DNA of 64,000 nt from Nocardia camponoti (GTDB lineage Bacteria; Actinomycetota; Actinomycetes; Mycobacteriales; Mycobacteriaceae), in NCBI RefSeq assembly GCF_014646135.1, contig NZ_BMMW01000002.1:124001-188000 (forward strand). Direction: 5' to 3'. Under the pieces are notes generated by a model. It was not told the DNA's origin and did no database searches. It saw only the letters and a list, made by a program, of their open reading frames with translations. Below are positions 17,367 to 25,920 of this stretch, piece by piece (the first letter of the stretch is position 1; each line of letters opens with the position of its first letter). The translations under genes were made by a program, and so were the position numbers.

Positions 17367-18497
17367 TTAAAGCTCCGCGAGGTCGTAACTGCCAACCCGC
17401 TCGGCAAGCACCCGACGATGCTCGTGCGTACCGCCGAGCGTCTGCCCGATCGCGGTAAGGCGCGCGACGTAATGGCTGACCGGGTATTCGGCGGTGACAC
17501 CAATACCGCCGTGAAGCTGAATGGCTTCTTGCCCAATGTAAGTGGCTGCCTCGCCGACCTGTAGCCGCGTTCGCGACGCGACGACCGGGTCGAGCGCGCC
17601 CTCAGCGAGCGACGCCGTCGCGTACAAACTGATGCTGCGCGCGATTTCCAGCGCGACATACAGGTCGGCCGCGCGCTGGGTGAGCACCTGAAACTTCGAC
17701 AGTGTGACACCAAACTGCTTGCGCGTCTTGAGGTATTCGACGGTGAACGCGAGCGTGGTTTCCAACGCGCCAACCGACTCAACGCTCAGCGCCACCTGCG
17801 CGTAGTTAAGCGCGGCCGCGATCACCGACGCGGCGTCGGCGTTGCTGCCAAGCGGTTCCGCGACAGCCTGTTCGAAATTGAACTGCGCGCCGCGGCGTCC
17901 GTCGAAGGTGCGGTAACTCTGGCGACGCACCCCAGCCGCGTCGGCAGCGACAAGGAACAGGCCGACGGTGCCGTCGGGCAACACCGCGCTCACGATCACC
18001 TCGTCGGCCACATCGCCACGCAGCACCGGGTTTTTCACGCCAGCGAGCACGAACCCATCGCCCTGCGGGGTAGCCGTTGTGGTGATCTCGGTCGACGGCC
18101 AGCGAATGCCCGGTTCAGCGTGGGCAAATGCCATCAGCTTGGTGCCATCGGCGAGGGACGGCAGCAGTCGCGCCCGCTGTTCGGCGGACGCCGCCGCCTT
18201 GATGAGTTCAGCGGGGATCACCACCGCGTCGAGCACCGGTTCCGGCGCGAGCGCACGGCCGAGTTCGCCCTGCACGAGCATGGCTTCCTCGACGCCAGCG
18301 CCGACGCCGCCATCTTCTTCCGAAATCGTCAGGCCAAGCACGCCGAGGTCGGCCAACTGCTTCCATGCGGCCGGGTTGAACGCGTGGTCGGTATTGCTCG
18401 TGACCTGCACAAGCGCTTCGCCGTCGTAAAACCGGTGCAGCAGTTCGCGAACGGTGTCGCGCAGCATTGTCTGTTCTTCGGTGAGTTCGAGGTCCAT
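17367..18497 (-). CDS. Acyl-CoA dehydrogenase, probable small-loop partner subunit
   Basis: A 376-residue FAD-dependent acyl-CoA dehydrogenase that introduces a 2,3 double bond into an acyl-CoA. The three-domain layout is visible: N-terminal helices (LTEEQTMLRD), a middle beta domain, and C-terminal helices with QLHGGIGVTAEYPVSHYVARL. The middle domain lacks the usual substrate-binding consensus. ATG 18497 is used; the upstream frame extension overlaps the neighbouring gene. It lies ten bases after a second acyl-CoA dehydrogenase. In Mycobacteriales such adjacent FadE pairs (for example in cholesterol side-chain degradation) form alpha2beta2 enzymes for bulky CoA esters, which is the likely arrangement here. 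Confidence 0.88.
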   Translation of the reverse strand: MDLELTEEQTMLRDTVRELLHRFYDGEALVQVTSNTDHAFNPAAWKQLADLGVLGLTISEEDGGVGAGVEEAMLVQGELGRALAPEPVLDAVVIPAELIKAAASAEQRARLLPSLADGTKLMAFAHAEPGIRWPSTEITTTATPQGDGFVLAGVKNPVLRGDVADEVIVSAVLPDGTVGLFLVAADAAGVRRQSYRTFDGRRGAQFNFEQAVAEPLGSNADAASVIAAALNYAQVALSVESVGALETTLAFTVEYLKTRKQFGVTLSKFQVLTQRAADLYVALEIARSISLYATASLAEGALDPVVASRTRLQVGEAATYIGQEAIQLHGGIGVTAEYPVSHYVARLTAIGQTLGGTHEHRRVLAERVGSYDLAEL

Positions 18498-18507
18498 GGT
18501 CGCGCCC

Positions 18508-19680
18508 TCACAGTCCCAGGATCGTCGATGAGATGATCGAGCGCTGAATCTCGCTCGAGCCACCGTAAATGGTCACCTTGCGGTAGTTCAGGTACGTGGG
18601 GCCAGCGTGCTCAGCCCAGTCGGGCGACGCCACGTCGGGTGCGTCGATCGGTAGCGAATCGGGGCCCGCGATGTCGAGCAGCAGTTCGGTCGCGGCCTGT
18701 TGCAGCTCGGTGCCGCGCAATTTGAGCACCGACGACGCCGGATTCGGTTTATCCCCAGCCGAATTCGAGACAACGCGCAACTGCGTGACTTCCAACGCGA
18801 GCAGCTGGTTTTCCAACTCGGCGACGCGGGCGGCGAAGACCGGATCGTCCATCAACGTGCCGTGCCCGGTGCGCGTTTGCCGCGCGTACTCCTTCGCGAG
18901 CGCGAGTTTGACCTTGGTTTTGCCCACGCCGGTAATGGACGTGCGCTCGTTTCCGAGCAGGAACTTCGCATACGTCCAGCCCTGATTTTCTTGTCCGACA
19001 AGCTGATTCGCGGGGACGCGCACGTTTTCGAAGAACACCTCGTTGACTTCGAAACTGCCGTCAATGAGCTTGATCGGGCGAATCGTGACGCCAGGCGACT
19101 TCATGTCGAAAAGCAAGAAGGAGATGCCAGCTTGTTTCTTTGGCGCGGTCGGGTCGGTGCGCACAAGGCAGAAAATCCAGTCGGCGTACTGACCCAGCGT
19201 GGTCCAGATCTTCTGCCCATTGACGATGTAATCGTCGCCGTCGCGAACAGCGGAAGTACGCAGCGACGCGAGGTCGGAACCGGCGTCAGGCTCGGAAAAG
19301 CCTTGGCACCACCAGATATCGAGCGACGCGGTAGGTGGGAGGAAGCGCTCCTTGAGCTCTTGGGAACCGAATTGCGCGATGACCGGGCCAACCATCGACG
19401 CGTTGAACGTAAGCGGCTCGGGCACCGACGCCAACTGCATTTCGTCGAGCCAGATGTGGCGCTGCATCGGCGTCCAGTCTTTGCCGCCCCATTCAACCGG
19501 CCAGTTCGGAACCGCGAGCCCGTTGTCATTGAGGATCTGCTGCGCGGTGACAATGTCTTCGCGCGACAGCTCATGCCCGTACTTCACCCGGTCGCGGATG
19601 TCGACGGGGATTTCAGTGCGGTAGAACTGTCGGAGTTGGTCGCGAAACGCGAGTTCATCCGGGGACAGGGCCAACTTCAT
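18508..19680 (-). CDS. Acyl-CoA dehydrogenase, partner of the downstream FadE
   Basis: A 390-residue acyl-CoA dehydrogenase with the usual landmarks: QGFSEPDAGSDLASL in the FAD/substrate region, NGQKIWTT, and a C-terminal block ending YGGSSEIQRSIISS, where the FAD-binding and near-catalytic residues sit. It is first in a two-gene operon with the dehydrogenase at 17367, and I infer a heterotetramer with it. The substrate is unknown; the GC-rich neighbourhood carries no sterol genes, so a role in cholesterol breakdown should not be assumed. Confidence 0.9.
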   Translation of the reverse strand: MKLALSPDELAFRDQLRQFYRTEIPVDIRDRVKYGHELSREDIVTAQQILNDNGLAVPNWPVEWGGKDWTPMQRHIWLDEMQLASVPEPLTFNASMVGPVIAQFGSQELKERFLPPTASLDIWWCQGFSEPDAGSDLASLRTSAVRDGDDYIVNGQKIWTTLGQYADWIFCLVRTDPTAPKKQAGISFLLFDMKSPGVTIRPIKLIDGSFEVNEVFFENVRVPANQLVGQENQGWTYAKFLLGNERTSITGVGKTKVKLALAKEYARQTRTGHGTLMDDPVFAARVAELENQLLALEVTQLRVVSNSAGDKPNPASSVLKLRGTELQQAATELLLDIAGPDSLPIDAPDVASPDWAEHAGPTYLNYRKVTIYGGSSEIQRSIISSTILGL

Positions 19681-19878
19681 ACGGGTCTCCCAGCCTCATT
19701 GGTTACCGTCGACTCGCAACCTACCCCTGGGTACTGACAACTGTCGACTACCTCACACCGGGTGGTGTCCGAACCGCGATCTCCGCGTGCCAAGCACGTG
19801 GGGCGGCATCGCGCTACGCCTGGTAGTTTGCAGACGAAACCGGACAATCGGTGACGCGATCCATCGAGGAGCAAACGG

Positions 19879-20685
19879 GTGAACGGCAGATCCATCGCGG
19901 GCAAAATGGCAGCGGTTACCGCGACCAGCATCGGCGCGCTAGCGATGGTCGTCGCGACGGCCACCGCCGCACCGAACCCGGCCAACGACGGCATCGACAA
20001 CCTCACCAAACTCGCTGGTGACGACGTTTCCGCTAAGGCTGGTGTCAGCGCGATCGCCAGCTTCACCAACCTTGTCGGCGCCGACCGGTTGCGCACGGTC
20101 TCCGCGCAGTTCGTGCCGTTCAGCTACGCCGCGCCCACCTTCGGTTGTGGATCGAATGGGCCGATCACCACCGTGATCGCAGCGGCCACGTTCGAAGGGC
20201 CCGGCCCGCGCACCCCAACCAGCCTCACCCCCGGCGACCTGCGCTTTAGCGCTAGCCCGATGCAGTCGGGGTTCGCGCTCGCGTCGGGCCTCAACGTGGC
20301 GTGGGTGAACCTGAACACTGGTCTGAGTGGCATTGTCGCGCTTGATGATCAGACGGAATTCCGCACACCGTCGCTGTCGAAGACCGTGCACTCGGGTGCG
20401 GGAACGGTCGTCGCGTCGATGTGGGGGTCGATTGATTACCCCGGGCAGCGCTGCGTGATGACGCCGACCGTTGGCACGTTCGTTGTGCCCGACCTGCCGG
20501 TTCAGGCGCCGGTGGCGCCGGGTGAACCCGCGCCGACCACTACGACACCCGCCCCGGTGCCCGGCCTTGGCTCGGGTGAAGCGGTGCGCCCGCAGGCTAC
20601 TGAGGCCGCTCCCGCGCCCGCGCCAGTTGCCCCGCCCGCCCCGACGACCACGCAGCCGCCGTCAGCGTTGACCGTCGGAGGCTGA
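19879..20685 (+). CDS. Exported protein of unknown function with Pro/Thr tail
   Basis: A 268-residue secreted protein. A Sec-type signal peptide ends near residue 31 (ATATAAP). The mature part begins with a helical stretch, then a Gly/Ser/Val-rich beta region of about 150 residues with two cysteines (FGCGSN and GQRCVM) that may pair, and a tail of Pro/Ala/Thr from residue 205. The GTG start has GAGGAG seven bases upstream. I cannot place it in a family. The gene converges with the beta-propeller gene at 20761. Confidence 0.65.
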   Translation: MNGRSIAGKMAAVTATSIGALAMVVATATAAPNPANDGIDNLTKLAGDDVSAKAGVSAIASFTNLVGADRLRTVSAQFVPFSYAAPTFGCGSNGPITTVIAAATFEGPGPRTPTSLTPGDLRFSASPMQSGFALASGLNVAWVNLNTGLSGIVALDDQTEFRTPSLSKTVHSGAGTVVASMWGSIDYPGQRCVMTPTVGTFVVPDLPVQAPVAPGEPAPTTTTPAPVPGLGSGEAVRPQATEAAPAPAPVAPPAPTTTQPPSALTVGG

Positions 20686-20760
20686 TCCCGCGCGGGCAGA
20701 GACCGAATGTGGGCTTGCCCGAAGGAACCCGCTGACGGCCACGACCAGGCGCGATGGGCG

Positions 20761-21669
20761 CTACCCTGCCGGACTGATGCGCAGGACCGTTCCCTCTTCT
20801 GAGCCCGCGAGCAGTGCGGACCGGTTCGTCGGGTCGGCGATCACCGCCGTGAGCGGGTGCGTCGAAACGACCGTGCACGTGGTGGCGGCGACCGGGTCGA
20901 CGCGAACGAGGTGGCCAGCGAGGGTGGTCACGTAGAGGATGCCGTCGCGGATCACGAGGTCATCGAGGAAGTCGGGCAGCGCGCCGAACGAGGTGAGGTC
21001 GGCGACCGTCGCGCTCACGGCTGGGTTCACGCGCGAGAGGCGAAGAACGCGGCCGACGGGGCCGCCCGCCGCGACATAGTTGGCCGTCACGTAAACCGAA
21101 TCACCAACGACCGCAATGCCATTGGGCCCGTCGACGGTGACCTTGGCCCACCAGTCCATGTCCTCGCTGCCGTCGCGACGGAAGCGGTGCACGCCGTCGG
21201 CGGCGGTGACGTAGAGGTTGCCGTCGGCGTCGAAGGCCGCGCCGTTGGGGTGCGATAGGCCGGTCGCGAACGTAACCGGTTCTGGACGAACAGCATTCGG
21301 GTCGAAGCGAACAACGCCGCCGTCGCCGGAGAGCCAGGAATTGCCGGTGACCACATAAAGCAGTCCGTCGGGGCCGAGCCGAACCGCGCCGGGCGAGGCG
21401 ACCGCGACGGTGCCGGTGAGTTGCCCATTCGCGTTGTAGCGCTGCACTTCTCCGCGCATGAGTCGCGAAACCCACAGTGCGCCAGCGTCGTCGACGCCAA
21501 TGTTCTCCGACCAATCGAGAAGCGGAACGCTCGACCGAATCGCGACTTCTTGGCGGACCTGACCACAGTCGGCGGGTGCGGCGACCGCGACACCCGTTCC
21601 GATCGAGAGGGTCGCACCGACGCCCGCGCTGACGACAACGCTTGCCACACAACGACGTAAGGACAACAT
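20761..21669 (-). CDS. Secreted SMP-30/NHL-type beta-propeller protein
   Basis: A 302-residue exported protein. The signal peptide ends near AVAAPADC. The rest is repeated beta-propeller blades with the pattern G-hydrophobic-DG-L-YV (GPDGLLYVV, DADGNLYVT, VVGDSVYVT), as in SMP-30/gluconolactonase and virginiamycin-lyase-like proteins. No lactonase metal site is clear, so it may be a binding protein or an enzyme on sugar lactones. A TTG at 21675 is possible, but ATG 21669 has GAGG eight bases upstream. Confidence 0.75.
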   Translation of the reverse strand: MLSLRRCVASVVVSAGVGATLSIGTGVAVAAPADCGQVRQEVAIRSSVPLLDWSENIGVDDAGALWVSRLMRGEVQRYNANGQLTGTVAVASPGAVRLGPDGLLYVVTGNSWLSGDGGVVRFDPNAVRPEPVTFATGLSHPNGAAFDADGNLYVTAADGVHRFRRDGSEDMDWWAKVTVDGPNGIAVVGDSVYVTANYVAAGGPVGRVLRLSRVNPAVSATVADLTSFGALPDFLDDLVIRDGILYVTTLAGHLVRVDPVAATTCTVVSTHPLTAVIADPTNRSALLAGSEEGTVLRISPAG

Positions 21670-21799
21670 CGACAAAACCTCGACTCTGATCCGAACCAGT
21701 TCGACCGGCGAAGTGTAACGGGTAGTGCACTACTTCGGCGCGGCCACTCCAGCGGTTGATCATCGTTGCCGCGCAAGTAACCGGCCTATCATCGGGCGC

Positions 21800-22822
21800 G
21801 TGCCGTACTTCTCAAGCGAGCGTGGGCGATTGCATTACCGGACGTGGACGGTTGACGCGCCGGTCGCGCACCTCGCGTTGCTCCCGGGAACGCGGCAGCA
21901 CAGCGGGCATTATCACCGTTTCGCCGCGCAGTTAAGCTCGTCGCGAATTCAGTTGTGGGCGTTGGATACTGCGGGTCAGGGGTTGAGTGAGGGCGCACCT
22001 GACGCGCCCGGAACGCTAGCCGAGCTGGCGAGCGACGCCGCAGATTTCCTTGCGGTCGTTGCTGGGAGCGTTGGGCCGCTGCTGCGGGACGCCCACGTAG
22101 TTGCCTGGGACGGTGGCGAGGGTCGCGGCGACGGCGACAACCACGAAGTTGGCGGGCGCGGTGGGCGGCAAGAAGTCAGCGGCGGCAGCCGCCACGAAGT
22201 CGGCGGCTACGATGACCTCCACGACGTCGGCGACGCCAGGGAACGCCACGAAGTAGGCGGCGGGGACCACCACGGAGTTGGCGGGAGCGAGGCCCGACAC
22301 GAAATGGGCCGGGACGGTGACTGCCACGAAGTAGGCGGTAAGGGGAACAGCGGCGATTCTGGCAGCGGCAATTCTGGCGGAGGAAGGTTCGCGGGCGCGG
22401 CGGGTGGCGACGACGCGGCGCACGGACCGATTGGGCCGGGGGCGCGTACCGCAGCACCGCTCGTGTTGATGGGGCACTCGCTGGGGGCAGCGACGGCGCT
22501 CACGCTCACCCTCGAAAACCGGGGTGAGCTGGCCGGATTGGTTGTTTGTGGAACTCCGCGTCGCATCGCGGCTGCGCAACCCGACCCCGGGTTGGCGACA
22601 CTCGCGGTACACGGGGCCGACGACCGGCGCGCGCCCATCGATACGGTGAGGCTATGGACAGCGGCGCGGAAATCGGTAGATTTGCGTGAGTACGCCGACG
22701 CCGGGCACGACCTCCTGCACGAACCTGTGCATGCTCGCGTAACGGCTGATATCGCGGAATGGGTGGGGAGAATATGCGTACCGAAGGATTGCCGAACACT
22801 GCCGCGCTCGGGCGCGCGGTAG
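21800..22822 (+). CDS. Alpha/beta hydrolase (monoacylglycerol lipase-like) with a nine-residue repeat insert
   Basis: A 340-residue hydrolase of the lysophospholipase/monoacylglycerol-lipase type. The core reads normally at both ends: an N-terminal RGRLHYRTW and LPGTRQHSGHY (oxyanion region), DTAGQGLSEG, the nucleophile elbow GHSLGAAT, HGADDRRAP for the acid and AGHDLLHE for the histidine. Just before the nucleophile strand about 100 residues are inserted, made of an eight-copy repeat around HEVGG and then a Gly/Ser stretch. GTG 21800 starts the conserved N-terminus; the frame is open further up to 21725 without homology. The 3' end overlaps the next gene by about 49 bases, so the genes are coupled. 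Confidence 0.82.
   Translation: MPYFSSERGRLHYRTWTVDAPVAHLALLPGTRQHSGHYHRFAAQLSSSRIQLWALDTAGQGLSEGAPDAPGTLAELASDAADFLAVVAGSVGPLLRDAHVVAWDGGEGRGDGDNHEVGGRGGRQEVSGGSRHEVGGYDDLHDVGDARERHEVGGGDHHGVGGSEARHEMGRDGDCHEVGGKGNSGDSGSGNSGGGRFAGAAGGDDAAHGPIGPGARTAAPLVLMGHSLGAATALTLTLENRGELAGLVVCGTPRRIAAAQPDPGLATLAVHGADDRRAPIDTVRLWTAARKSVDLREYADAGHDLLHEPVHARVTADIAEWVGRICVPKDCRTLPRSGAR
22142..22345 (+). repeat. Eight-copy coding tandem repeat around CACGAAGTNGGCGG
   Basis: Copies begin at 22142, 22169, 22193, 22220, 22247, 22271, 22298 and 22325, so the spacing is always 24 or 27 bases (8 or 9 codons). The core encodes HEVGG or a close variant; the codons between cores differ. All copies keep the hydrolase frame. 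Confidence 0.88.
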
Positions 22823-23160
22823 CCGACGGTGGATTGTGGATCGAACCGCTGCTGGTCGCCGATGGGGCGCATGAGCGGTGCGCTGCGGCGTACGAGCGGT
22901 TAGCCGCCGCCGTCGACGCGCAAATTCGGGAATTATCTTCGGTCGCGGTTTTACCGGGGTTCGGGTCGCTCGCTTCGGGGGTCGCGCTGCGGACTGGGTT
23001 TGAAGGAAAGGCGGCGCAGTCGGTCGCACAGTTGACGGCGTATGCGGCGGCGGCACGCGACTTGGCCGCTGTGCTTCGCGCGGCGGCGGTGTCGTATCGC
23101 GAGGTAGACGCCTCCGGTGCCGACGCGCTGGTCCGGCTAGCGGGCGACGAGCATGCGTAG
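22774..23160 (+). CDS. EspC-like type VII secretion target (putative)
   Basis: A 128-residue, almost all-helical Ala-rich protein without signal peptide. The second half has the look of EspC/WXG100-like helical hairpins, and near its end SYREVDAS contains Y-x-x-x-D, the general type VII secretion signal of mycobacterial substrates. ATG 22774 is preferred to ATG 22759 because GGTGGGGAG precedes it. It overlaps the hydrolase upstream and, by eight bases, the WXG-motif gene downstream; substrates of this system are usually secreted as such pairs. No ESX core gene is in the window, so secretion is inferred. Confidence 0.55.
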   Translation: MRTEGLPNTAALGRAVADGGLWIEPLLVADGAHERCAAAYERLAAAVDAQIRELSSVAVLPGFGSLASGVALRTGFEGKAAQSVAQLTAYAAAARDLAAVLRAAAVSYREVDASGADALVRLAGDEHA

Positions 23161-24682
23161 CCTTTCTGGGCCCGACGCGGTCGATGCGAACTATGTGCCT
23201 GCGATCGAGGTATTTGATCGTCTCTCGCATGCCGAGATTCATTCCGTAGTAAGCGAACTCGATCCGGCCGCGCTGGTGAGCGCTGGTGGGGTGTTCGATG
23301 CGGTCGGGGGTGCGCTCGCTGAGGCAATTACCAACGCCCACACCGAGATTCACGCGACGATCGCCGACGGGTGGCGTGGAACGGGTGCGGCTGCCGCTGC
23401 CGAAGCGGTTGCCGCGCTTGAGGCGGTTGGGCACCGGGTGAGCGAGGTGCTCGCGGGGGTTGGTTCGCGGCTTGGTCGGGCTGGCGAGGCGGCGGAAGCA
23501 TTGCGAACTGCTGTGCCGCAACCGGATTCGCAGCCTGAGAGTGGGCCGAGGTCGTTGCTTGACCCGAATCATGCGGCCAATGAGGCGGCGCGGTCGAGGG
23601 AGGCGGAGTCCGCGCGATTGGATGCGGTGCGGGCGATGGACACGATTTACACGCCGGTGTTTCTTGAGACTGGGTCGGGGGTGCCCGCGTTTGACCCGTT
23701 GCCTGCGCGGGGTGATGGTGGTTCGGCCAAATTGGTTGGTGGAAATGGCGCGTTAGGCGCTGCACTGCGGCCTCACTCGACCCCGGCTGGAGTTGAGTTC
23801 CAGGGTGTGGGCGATTCCGCAAGCGGTGGGGAGTCCGAATCTCTCGTCGCGGCAGCAGGATTGGTCGGGGCGCCTGGGTCGAACCCGGTTGCTGCGGCTG
23901 GCGGGCCTGCCGTACCTGTCACGCCGTCGGCGCTGTCCGGGGCGCCCGTCGTCACGGGGTCGCCGGTTGACACGCAGTCGGGCGGGTCGTCGTTGGCGAA
24001 CGCGTTCAGTCGGTCTGGCGACCGGGCTATGTCAACTGTGCAGGCGGGCGTGCAGCCGGTTTCTTCGCCCGTTGTGCATCCGGCTGTGCAGTCGGGCGTG
24101 CAGTCTGCTCCCAAATCCGTTGCGTATCCGACCGTGCAGTCGGACGTTCCGGGGCACGTTGGGCAAGCTGGGGCCGCCGATACGCGTAAAGGCGCGGCGA
24201 ATTCCGCGCCCGGGGAAGGGGATTCGCTCGCACATGCGAACTCGACCGTTGTGGATGGGTCGCCTGTGCCCGCGTACGCCATCCCTGATTTCGCTGGCGC
24301 CGAACTCGCGAGCACGACGCTGGCGTCTGCGGGCGCTGGCTCTCCGCCGCACAGCACATCTGCGGCATTAGGGGTAGGGCCTGATGCAGCGGACCATCGC
24401 GCTGCCTCCACCGACGCGACCGCGAGCATGACTGCTGGTGCGATGGGTGGACTGCTTGGTGGGGCGGCGATCGCGGGTGACGATGTGCGGGCGCCGCGTA
24501 AGCGGCCTGTGGCGCAGTCTGCGCCTGACGAACCTGACGAGGCTGCGGACGACATTCGAGTCTTGCGCGAACTGGCGGATGAGCCAACGTATTTGGAGGC
24601 TGCGCTGCCGACGCCGTCGTGGATGGGGCAGTTGGGGCCGACCTCGCCTGCGGTGGTTGGGGAGTGGCGGGAGGATGAGTGA
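23153..24682 (+). CDS. WXG-motif protein with long low-complexity region, putative ESX substrate
   Basis: A 509-residue protein. Residues 30-115 are a helical pair with W-R-G at 74-76 between helices, like WXG100 and PPE-type proteins. A conserved-looking block, YTPVFLETGSGVPAFDPL, comes near 165. Residues 190-440 are Ala/Gly/Ser/Val-rich with several HPAVQSGVQ-like repeats and no clear fold. The end is acidic and better ordered (RVLRELADEPTYLEAALP). The start overlaps the EspC-like gene by eight bases. It is likely the partner of that protein in type VII secretion, but without ESX machinery nearby this is inferred. The gene uses more GGG and TTG codons than most of the window. Confidence 0.6.
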   Translation: MRSLSGPDAVDANYVPAIEVFDRLSHAEIHSVVSELDPAALVSAGGVFDAVGGALAEAITNAHTEIHATIADGWRGTGAAAAAEAVAALEAVGHRVSEVLAGVGSRLGRAGEAAEALRTAVPQPDSQPESGPRSLLDPNHAANEAARSREAESARLDAVRAMDTIYTPVFLETGSGVPAFDPLPARGDGGSAKLVGGNGALGAALRPHSTPAGVEFQGVGDSASGGESESLVAAAGLVGAPGSNPVAAAGGPAVPVTPSALSGAPVVTGSPVDTQSGGSSLANAFSRSGDRAMSTVQAGVQPVSSPVVHPAVQSGVQSAPKSVAYPTVQSDVPGHVGQAGAADTRKGAANSAPGEGDSLAHANSTVVDGSPVPAYAIPDFAGAELASTTLASAGAGSPPHSTSAALGVGPDAADHRAASTDATASMTAGAMGGLLGGAAIAGDDVRAPRKRPVAQSAPDEPDEAADDIRVLRELADEPTYLEAALPTPSWMGQLGPTSPAVVGEWREDE

Positions 24683-24732
24683 GGTCAGTGGCAAGCCTTG
24701 TGGGTGCTGCACTTTGGTGACGTTCTAGAGAG

Positions 24733-24763
24733 AAAGCCCGCCCGCTTCTGTCGGGGGTTCTTT
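24733..24763 (+). terminator. Imperfect terminator-like hairpin
   Basis: AAAGCCCGCCCG pairs over most of its length with CGGGGGTTCTTT across a seven-base loop, and the right arm ends in TTCTTT. It lies 51 bases after the WXG-motif gene stop and at the left border of the repeat field. Confidence 0.45.
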
Positions 24764-24825
24764 ATGCGGCGGGGTGTAGACCGCCCGCCATTGCCACGGG
24801 TGTTCGGTGGAGGGATTCGGGACAT

Positions 24826-24990
24826 AACTGTGTTTTTGGCGCGCTGGCGCGCGCGTGTCGCGGCCCTGAGGTCCGTCCGTTCAGGCACCGTTGCTTGCTC
24901 CTTCGTCGCCTACGCAACGGCACCTGAACGGACGGACGGCCGCGACCGGCCCCTTCGGGGCCGCCGCTCCTCGAGGTCGCGGGTGCGGGG
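24826..24990. repeat. 165-bp direct repeat, copy 1 (hairpin element)
   Basis: Identical over 165 bases to 25301-25465. The core folds on itself: GTCGCGGCC (24857-24865) with GGCCGCGAC (24938-24946), a five-base bulge, then a 15-base arm 24871-24885 with 24923-24937, a CA/CA mismatch, and CCGTTGC (24888-24894) with GCAACGG (24914-24920) around a 19-base loop. A second hairpin, GGCCCC-TTC-GGGGCC, follows at 24948-24962. No convincing ORF is present. It may be a mobile miniature element, a structured RNA or a regulatory hairpin. Confidence 0.9.
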
Positions 24991-25300
24991 CGGGGATTGC
25001 TCGAACGTGTCGATTGCAGGGGCGCGGTCCCTCGCTCCGCATCGGGGCCTGCGCGCAACCGTCAAGATTCGATTGCTCGGCCGTGCACCTTCGAATGTCG
25101 TGGGCGTTCGTGCTGGCGCATTTTCGCGAAGGTGTCGTGGTCGGGTGCTGGGCGGCGAACTGATGAACCTTCGGATCGTTGGGGCGTCGTGGTGCGGTCG
25201 TTGGGAGGTAGGGCCCGCCGACTTCCGTCTTGGAGTTATACGCCGGATTGGTGGTGGCTGGGTCTCTCATCAGGGCACCAGTTAGAAGAAAGTGCGCGTC
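24991..25300. repeat. First unit of the 126-bp repeat plus unique spacer
   Basis: Bases 24991-25121 are a copy of the repeat that forms the array at 25466-25920 (shared blocks around CGATTGCAGGGGCGCGG and GCGCGCAACCGTC). After it, to 25300, the sequence has no clear repeat similarity and no supported gene. Confidence 0.75.
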
Positions 25301-25465
25301 AACTGTGTTTTTGGCGCGCTGGCGCGCGCGTGTCGCGGCCCTGAGGTCCGTCCGTTCAGGCACCGTTGCTTGCTCCTTCGTCGCCTACGCAACGGCACCT
25401 GAACGGACGGACGGCCGCGACCGGCCCCTTCGGGGCCGCCGCTCCTCGAGGTCGCGGGTGCGGGG
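25301..25465. repeat. 165-bp direct repeat, copy 2 (hairpin element)
   Basis: Identical to 24826-24990, offset by exactly 475 bases. The main hairpin is at 25332-25421 and the GGCCCC-TTC-GGGGCC hairpin at 25423-25437. Each copy is followed directly by a unit of the 126-bp repeat. Confidence 0.9.
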
Positions 25466-25920
25466 TTGAGTTTTCGCGAACGTGTCGATTGCAGGGGCGC
25501 GACCGCTCGCTTCGCATCGCGGGCTGCGCGCAACCGTCAAGATTCGAATGCTCGACCGTGCACATTCGAATGTCGCAAACCCTCGTGCTGGTCGCGTTCC
25601 CGCAAACGTACCGATTGCAGGGCACGTCCCTCGCTCCGCATCGGGAACTGCGCGCAACCGTCGAGATTCGATTGCTCGACCGTGCACATTCGACGGTCGG
25701 AAACGTTCGTGCGGGCCGGGCTTCACGCGGCTGTGTCGATTGCAGGGGCGCGGTCCCTCGCTCCGCATCGGGAACTGCGCGCAACCGTCGAGATTCGATT
25801 GCTCGACACGCACACGTTCGAATATCGCGAGCCGTCGCGCTGACGCGCTTTCGCGAACGCGCCGACTGCGGGGCGCGCCCTCGCTCCGCATCGAGAACCG
25901 TCCGCCACCATTAACGCCCG
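25466..25920. repeat. 126-bp imperfect tandem repeat array, non-coding
   Basis: Three full units and one partial unit. The shared block beginning GATTGCAGGG falls at 25487, 25613, 25738 and (degenerate) 25864, giving periods of 126, 125 and 126. Each full unit contains GCGCGCAACCGTC and AGATTCGA, and two keep the palindrome ACATTCGAATGT. A frame running through it shifts between units because one period is 125, and its translation is Arg/Ser/Cys-rich without family likeness, so I treat it as non-coding. It ends exactly at the 3' end of the nuclease-helicase gene. Confidence 0.85.

Noticed and set aside
22142..22345. CRISPR-like short repeats
   Set aside because: The 24/27-base spacing is always a multiple of three, and all copies stay in frame in the hydrolase.
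24826..25920. CRISPR array or insertion sequence
   Set aside because: Units of 126 and 165 bases are too long and diverged for CRISPR, there is no alternation of short repeats and unique spacers, and no transposase frame is present.
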